A stretch of DNA of 64,000 nucleotides. Origin: Isoetes taiwanensis. Its lineage: Eukaryota > Streptophyta > Lycopodiopsida > Isoetales > Isoetaceae. The notes below the pieces were generated by a model. It was not told the DNA's origin and did not search any database. It saw nothing but the letters and a program-made list of their open reading frames with translations. The DNA lies in contig JAJEKV010000083.1 in the NCBI GenBank assembly GCA_021234155.1, positions 1,517,932-1,581,931 on the forward strand, read 5' to 3'. A program made the position numbers and the translations under genes. Shown piece by piece: positions 57,046 through 64,000 of this stretch (the first letter of the stretch is position 1; the number at the start of each line of letters is the position of its first letter).

Positions 57046-59359
57046 TCTAACGGTAGAGATATTTAAGATATTCTATAAAAAAATGAGTTTACAAAACTTA
57101 AAATAACAAGTCAAAAAGTAATCTACTTGAATGCATGCAAACTAAACTGCATGCAAACTAAACTTATATGCAAACTAGAGTGCTACATTATAAATAAGAG
57201 GAGGCTTGTGATTAAGTAAGGAAGAAGCTCTAGATTGTGAAGCTAGAAGAAATTTGAGAATTGGGAAAAGTTTGGAGAAAATGTGAGTACATGAAAATCC
57301 TTAAGAGCCTTATGATGCATCCATAATTTCTTAACCTTTGAATGATTCTACGATTGTAGCTGTGAATGATTCTATTTTATGCCTGATTTCAGTATGAATT
57401 CTATGTGTTATGGGGTAGATTGGTTTTTAATAAGAATGGTCTACAGTCCTTTGGTTCCATCCTGATACCTTCTTTAAGTTAGATCTCTTGTTACTGCCAC
57501 TGAATGTCATAATGGCCGACCCAAATCCAGTTGCACATTCCGGTTATGACAGTACCAGATCTCTAACAAAAAGAAAAAAAAGAAAAGAAAAGCACCATGT
57601 TGCTAGGAGGCCGCAGTTTCGAAATTCTGTTCTGTTGTTGCCATACCTTTATTAAGATCGATAGTTTTCATTCCAATAATTGCATGTTAGTTCGAGTGCC
57701 CATATGTTCTGTAACAAGTTTTAGTCCCCTCTATATAAATCTCCATTAAAATATGACCATTGCATAGTCTAGTGGATGGGTTGTTGGCTTCTTCGTGGTC
57801 TAGATCCTATCCTAGTTCTAATCTTGGTTCTCCCAAGTTTTGTGCCAAGCCTCTCTAGTGTTTATACTTTAATGATTATAAATAGTAAGCTCTTAGGAGC
57901 TTCACATTACCTCCCACTACAAATAGTAAGCTTCCACTACAAATAGTAAGCTTCCAGGAGCTTCACATTACCTCTTTCGACCTCTATTGCTTGTATTATT
58001 GGCTTCTTTGATGATTGTCATAGATGAATCATGAGTTAATTTGAAGGGGGCTTCACCTTGTGAAGGCCTGCCAAAACCATGTGCATGAATGGGAGGGGGT
58101 GGCTTTTGAGCCTTTTTCATATATATACTAAGGGTCATAGGGGTTTTTGGATGTTCTTCTAATTATAAAACTATACTTTTCTTATCAAAAACACGTATAC
58201 TTAGAGGTTTTTTGGCTACCCTATGCAAGCAGGTGGCATGTCCTATATGAGGAAGGTGGATCCTTTAAGGTTAATTATTTTACCTTCTTATCAATGTTCT
58301 TTTTAATGAAATCTGTCAAGGATCTAACACTTCTTTCAAGCGAATATTTAGGAAATATATAAGAGCCTTCGAATTCAAAATCCATTACCTGGCAAATTGC
58401 ATTTCCATAATGACATAACAAACAACTTCACATTAGCCCAGGAGAAGCTCATGTCGCCAAATTTAGGACCCCTGGCCTACTATAGCAGATCAGCAAAAGC
58501 TTACATGCAAATTTCATGTAGTAGTTACCCATGATTGCAAGCAATTCCCATGGATGATCTGCAAATTTTGCACAGCAGCTAAACCTAAAAAAGAATAAAT
58601 TTTGTCTAAAAATGCAGTTTTCTATTGGCCAATACAAAATGTTCAACCACGAAAAACGAGGGCTTGCCTTATGGGCAACCAAGGGGAATTCACATAGTTT
58701 TCGCTATAAGAACGTCGTGACCCAAAGGGGTAGCCCATCATACATATCATACATAGAAGAATTTCTCTATAATACATGCCTGAAAGGGGTATTTTTTGAA
58801 ATTTTCTAAGCCATATACAAGGGGTTTTTGGCCAACACTTTGCATGCACATGGCATATCCTCTATAGAAGATGTGTATCCCCAGGCAACCCAAATAAGTT
58901 GCTAATGCAGTGAAGGGTTGCTCGTTATATGCTTATACCTGTGATAGCAAAGCATTCCATGATGAAGAAAATATAACCACTTGTTTTAAATAGTAAATTC
59001 TTCTTTTTTTTCTTCTTTCTTCCATTGGAGCTACTGAAAAATGGTTCTGATGATTAAAGGCAATAAAAAAATGGTACTGACGAATTTGCTTTGTCAAGTT
59101 GAATCTTGTTGCATCTGCAGTTTTGCAAGAATAAAACTTCCTTATTACCATGCCTCTCTTCATGAAGGACTTTTACCATTTCCCAATTTTCCAGCATATA
59201 ATTCTAGAATTTAAATGGGACAATTAAGGAGAGCCCACATCTTGCACAAAAAGGAAAGGATGGGGTTTGACACATGTAGAAAACAGACATAAAAACATGT
59301 TCTCTAAACATGTACAACATAGGTGGTAGCCTCTAAACATTTATCCTGCAATCGCACCC
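57046..59359. other. Intergenic with small tandem repeats
   Basis: 57880-57975 repeats actacaaatagtaagctt and aggagcttcacattacct. No gene or known element is recognised elsewhere. Confidence 0.4.
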
Positions 59360-60915
59360 ATATCAAATTTGAACTGGCGTAAGTGCAGCGCCATATGGGC
59401 GTTGGACACTCCTCTGCTGGCATGCGTTCAGGCCTATCCATGGTTGCTTGTCCCACCCACCACTGTCACCAGACTCCTGGGAGTGCCATTAGGCTTGGGA
59501 TCAGGTCATCTTAGGCCTTCAGCGGCATCTGCTCTGGTGGAGAGGGGCATCGCTCTCTATGGCTGGGCATATACAGGTCGCCAAGTCTGTTCTAAATAAC
59601 ACTCATGTCCACATCACTTTTGCTTTGTTAGCTCCAGTCTCAAAATTCAAAGAGATTCAGGCCACTATACGTAAATTTGTTTGGGGGCGGTAACGAAAGC
59701 AACGGTCAAAGTATCATGGAAGAAGTGTATGTGCTCTAAGAGGGATAGTGGCCTTGGTATGATGGACTTATTGCTCCATAGCAAGGTATTAAACTCAAAG
59801 TTCATATGGAAAATTCTCTTTGGTCAGATGCAGTCATGTGGCATGTGGTTGATTGTCTGGGCTTTACAACACTCTTGTGCTTTCGGTAAGTCTTACCTTC
59901 GGCTCTCTTCGATCCCTGGCAGCCATCAACCCGTGCTTCTACCTTCCTTCGTGGAGGTCTCAAAGCGTGGAAAGATGTCAGCTCATTGCTTACTTTGCAC
60001 CCTCACAATTGGTCTCAAACCTCCTCTCCCTTTCTGTGGGTACCGTTGCCGCAATTCCTTGACTCGACTCCTTTAGCCTCCATGATCCACCCAAAGACTC
60101 AACGCAGGTGGCATTCTGCAGGCATAATCCACCTTGAGGCTTGGCATTTCAATGGGCACCTTCGCTCTTGGCAAGAGTTTAGGGGCACTTACATATTGAC
60201 ACGGCTAGATTACTACATATGGGAGGAGGTTACAGATAATATTCCCTTGCAACCTAACTTGGCGAATGAATGTGTGTGGACAATCACAGCGGATATTCCG
60301 TGGGGAAAGTAGTTCGTTCAGGCCTGTTATAGACATCTCACATTGTAGCCTCCTCTTTCCCTGTAAGAATCCCTGAAGCAAAACACACCTTGGTTTGGTC
60401 TAAAGTGTGGAACAAGAATCTTATATAGTCGATTCTCTTGTGGCAGATTGTGCATAGGGCATTGAGACTAATGTTCGTGTTCACTCCTTCAAGCCAAATA
60501 TCAGTCTGTGTCTAGTCTACAAGGGAGCTCCCGAATCAATTGAGCATTGTTTTCTACTTTGTAGTGATCTCTCTTGCACCTGGTCAGCTATACGCTCTTC
60601 TTTTCGTACTCACCTCATGAGTCAGCAAATTCTCTTAGGCATCTACCCTGACAGATGGCCTCGCTTCAAGAAGTGGGCATTTAATTAGTTTATTGGGTGA
60701 TTTGGAAGCGCAGATGCCATCTGGTCTTCTGTGGATTGAACACCCCTCCCGCGGGCCTCTATCAAGAGATAAAATCTCGTCTGCATGATTAGTTTTGGGC
60801 TTGGAAATTACATCCGAATGTTAAGGATGAGGTTTGGGGCTACCTCAACCTTCCTTGACTTCCCACTGTATTAGTATTGTCCTATTAATATAAAGTTTCT
60901 TCGTTTTTCAAAAAC
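59360..60915 (+). mobile_element. L1-type LINE, 3' part of ORF2 and 3' end, decayed
   Basis: Encodes VSWKKCMCSKRDSGLGMMDL (from about 59710), a plant LINE ORF2 motif, and a zinc-binding segment with SIEHCFLLCSDLSCTW (near 60540). It ends with AATATAAAGTTTCTTCG and an A-rich run at about 60914. Multiple stops and shifts. The orientation is opposite to the LINE at 16385. Confidence 0.75.
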
Positions 60916-62687
60916 TAAAAGTAAAAATGCCGCTTGGTATTTGAGGTTAGCAGGAAAATATATATTTTAGTGCATTTTCTAGTGTATTTTGCCAAAAATT
61001 CTTGATTCTTTTGCCGAAAAATTGCCTAAATTTTTTTAGGATGACCGAATGTAACAGAGGAGGAACTCCCCTATTTTCAAACATGAATGTCATGTCCCCA
61101 CCCGAAAAACAGAAAGGGCAACCCTCATTGTAAGATTCCCTATAATTCGGAATCGGAGACCCCAGTTTCAGCAATCCCCGGCTTCAAAAAACCCTACCTA
61201 ATAAAAAAAGCTTAAACCCAAGTTTGAAGATGCAGGCAGACCCGCCAAACTTCGGTGCACTGACACGAATCAGAACGTAGGCCAGTCCTGTCCTTAGGCC
61301 TTAGCTGCCCCTTTCTTGTAGGGCATTTGTCTTGCCTTTAGAAGTGGAATTCATGGAATTGATTGTGATCCGCTTGTTGCACTTGCCATTATCAATGAAG
61401 AGTTAGCCATTAAATCAACATTCACGCTTGGAACTCTCGCCTTCGTGTTATTTTAGCAACTATATCGGATCATCTGATGCAGGTAAAGCGCCACACATTC
61501 TGATCCTTAGAAAATCATAGAGAGTTTTTTAAAATAACAATTGGAATTTGTCGATTTATATTCCTTTGTGCAAAGAGAGGCAAAATATATCTTTATGAGA
61601 TATCAAGAATGATCAGAAACTAAATAGTAAAGGAAATCAATCAACGAAATATTGCATAGAATTAGGAAATCCAACATTCTGACGAGATTAATTTTCCCTT
61701 ATAGATTGCTAAGTCGCTTCTGCTCGCCAGATCTAAACTAGTCTTGTGTCAACAAACCTCAAGATTCCAACGAAAGATAAAGTCGCTGTTGCTTCTTGGA
61801 AATCCGATCTAGACTCTTTATTTTCTAATGAAATCGAGTTTCACTCCATTCCACATCAATTTCTGCCTTGGAAAGCAAAAAAACATGTGAATTTCTTTCA
61901 TGGGTCTGTATGGCTCATCATACAAGGGTTATCTACGAATTCTTAGCACTTTTGCGAGTCATGTTTCATCTTCCATTGGAGTCTGATGACACTTCCTCTG
62001 TTAGTTGATCATGTTCATTTTCATATTCATATTCATCATTCACAGTAATTACACGTTATTTTTCAGATTGAATTTCCAGGACAAAGGACTTTCATAAGTA
62101 AATTCAATAAATATTGCTTTCTTAGGACCGGGCAGGCAAAATTTCATAAATCTCACTACTTCCCAGATCTTATCTCCATCGTGAGCCTTCCTCTAATAAA
62201 AGAGTATGTATGTCAGTAAACTATGTGACGACAGAGGTATGTATTTGCATGTTCAGTTCATACATTTTTTTTATGATATATATATGTCACAATCTCGGCT
62301 AGGTTTTGCTTTAAAGGGGAGAAACGTTATTTTTGTAGCAAATCTTATTCTGTGGTGCTTCTCTTCATCAAATTCGAATATGAAATTGATCCTGTCTCTA
62401 AAATTGATCCTATCAAATTCTTCTAATCATATCGGATCATCCCAATATGTCTCTGAAACAGCTCCTTAAAAGCCTTTTAGAAGATTATATTCAATTCTTT
62501 GTTTGTTTCTTTGATCTTTCTTGATCTTTATCAAACATCTTTCTTGCAGGAGGAAGCTTTTGGGCGAATCGATGCATATTGTGCCTGGATGTGTCCCCAT
62601 CTCTGTTGATTTATCAACCATAAATGATGCAACACACAAAGATGAAGATACCATGACCCAGATCACATAGACTGTACATTTGGCACA
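60916..62687. other. Intergenic or upstream region of the PWWP gene
   Basis: 60960-61095 contains aggatgaccgaatg and gaggaactcccctattttc, which resemble parts of repeat S. A possible earlier exon lies near 62551-62670 after ttcttgcag, but its frame was not joined convincingly. Nothing else is recognised. Confidence 0.4.
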
Positions 62688-64000
62688 ATGAATGCTGAAG
62701 TCAAAATGACAGAGGAAGAAAAAGCACTTACAATGCTATACTGGGTGAAGGTGGGATATAGAGTCCTCATCGGTTTCATTATTTTGCACCAGAATCTTTG
62801 TTAGCTAATTCGATGAAGGACCTTGCAGGATGTTTCTATTTAATGCTAAAAATTGTGAACAACAAGATGCTAAAGTTATTTGCAATTTCTTTCCTTTATA
62901 TGTACGCTTATCATTCCATTTTCTTTTTCCATAATTGTGGTGCAAAGATTAAGTTACCCGTCTTTTATGCAGATTCAAGAGACTGGGATATGGTGGCCTG
63001 GAATGTTATTAAGTAGAAATAAATGGCCCAAGGCCCTTGTTAAAAAGAAATTGGCAGGTAAACACAAGGTTGTGCGTCTTTTTCATCTATTTGATTCATC
63101 TCAAGAATATCTGGTGGTTCGAAAAAGGTAATCATTCTTTGGAAGGACATGTTACATGCAATGGATTATTAATGTTACTATAAACTTTCCTTTAAGTTGT
63201 TTATTGTACCAATTCAAAATTGTATTGGGTTTCTTAGTGTACTAAAATTTCCTTATAAACGAGCGCCTACTGCTTGTGGGTTTTTGAATTCTAGTTTCTC
63301 TTTTCATTACTTTGACTCTATCTAAGTTTGGTTGTCCTAAAACTTGTCTATCCTCCAAAATACAGCTTATTGCGGCCATTCGGGGAGAATCACGATTTAC
63401 TGAAGGACTCAGGAACTGATAGATGTTTCCAATCAGCTGTTTTGGAAGCTCAGATAGTCTATCAGCAGACTCTTGATGAGTTAAAGGCCAAAGACAATCT
63501 AAGTAAGCAGGATAAGGATCTTGATAGCAAGGACTGTTCTAGTGGTGTTCTCCTCAAGAAGCAAATAAAAACATCTGACCCTGTTCAGGACCACGTAAGG
63601 CACCAATGCAAAACAGCTCATAATTATTCGAAGGGTGATGAACCAGATCCATGCATACAAGGTTCTGATGGAGTGTATAACAGTTGTGGACCTACAAAAA
63701 TTACATCGTAATAATTTGTGCCTGTTTTCATTTGAAAACTACATTTTGGTAGTTAGGCTAATCTAACATCTCCTTGCTATTAGAAGTTCCAGTTCCTGTT
63801 GTATTGAAAAGATCCCTGGAAATCCAGCTTATGCACCTGTTTCTCCTGGTGACATGGGGCATGCTACCAACCAAGGACACTTCTTGATGTCATGTAGCAG
63901 TACTGCTGTTCCAGGATTGGATGTTGAGACAGGTGCCGAATGTGTTGTGGATGGTAGTCAGAGTTTATGTGGTGCTGTCAATACAGCAATAAGTGTTGAG
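62688..64000 (+). CDS. PWWP-domain protein gene, 5' exons (runs off window)
   Basis: Four exons join in one frame: 62688-62750, 62973-63127, 63366-63707 and 63784-64000+. All introns are GT-AG (222, 238 and 76 nt). The joined frame reads LYWVK then IQETGIWWPGMLLSR, the signature of a PWWP fold. VVRLFHLFDSSQEYLVV and LLRPFGENHDLL follow, then CFQSAVLEAQ, matching the typical PWWP C-terminal helix. PWWP domains bind methylated histone lysines and DNA, so a chromatin role is likely. The sequence after the domain is polar, Lys/Asp-rich and unrecognised. The ATG at 62688 is the first in frame after an upstream stop, but an earlier exon is possible. Confidence 0.72.

Overview
This is nuclear DNA from a land plant and it is dominated by transposable elements. 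The evidence is a Ty3/gypsy chromovirus with a chromodomain, Ty1/copia pol, L1-type LINEs with a C-terminal zinc-binding domain, a pogo-type transposase, MITEs with target duplications, GT-AG introns and a plant TKL kinase. Element density and divergence suggest a large genome, perhaps a seed-free plant such as a fern, lycophyte or bryophyte. The lineage cannot be fixed from the sequence alone.

The main discovery is a chromovirus family present twice: copy 1 at about 1437-12472 and copy 2 at about 43133-48123, both on the + strand. Between the 5' end and gag it carries extra genes. ORF A ends in a complete histone H3 fold, most like plant H3.3 (Leu at H3 position 90). ORF B and ORF C encode acidic proteins of unknown family. 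Copy 1 continues with gag, zinc knuckle, protease, RT, RNase H, integrase, chromodomain, polypurine tract and 3' LTR. It has several single-base frame breaks and a 319-bp MITE in the integrase/chromodomain segment. Copy 2 has a related 5' LTR and decayed ORFs A and B, then a deletion fusing ORF B to integrase. Both copies carry the H3 domain with shared derived residues, so it was captured before they separated.

Layout: 1-1436 is copy A of a 1.4-kb repeat, and 1437-12472 is chromovirus copy 1. 12505-13606 is a reversed copia pol fragment and 13805-15195 is repeat copy B. 16385-17640 is a reversed LINE. 17900-22600 holds small repeats, a foldback sequence and a tRNA-like SINE. 22650-24248 is an intact single-exon TKL kinase gene (minus). 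24280-28520 holds dispersed, tandem and foldback repeats. 29209-33650 holds unidentified gene-like pieces and a tandem array whose units carry splice-donor-like sites. 33886-38230 is a GC-rich reversed LINE. 38640-39498 is a possible transposase remnant and 41255-43128 a LINE with ORF1. 43133-48123 is chromovirus copy 2. 48831-51961 holds duplicated AT-rich blocks. 51963-55227 is a pogo-like transposase gene split by a Harbinger-type MITE. 56175-57045 is a decayed copy of the kinase gene. 59360-60915 is a forward LINE end. 62688-64000 is the 5' part of a spliced PWWP-domain gene that runs off the window.

Only the kinase and PWWP genes look like ordinary host genes. Everything else that can be recognised is mobile-element sequence at various stages of decay.
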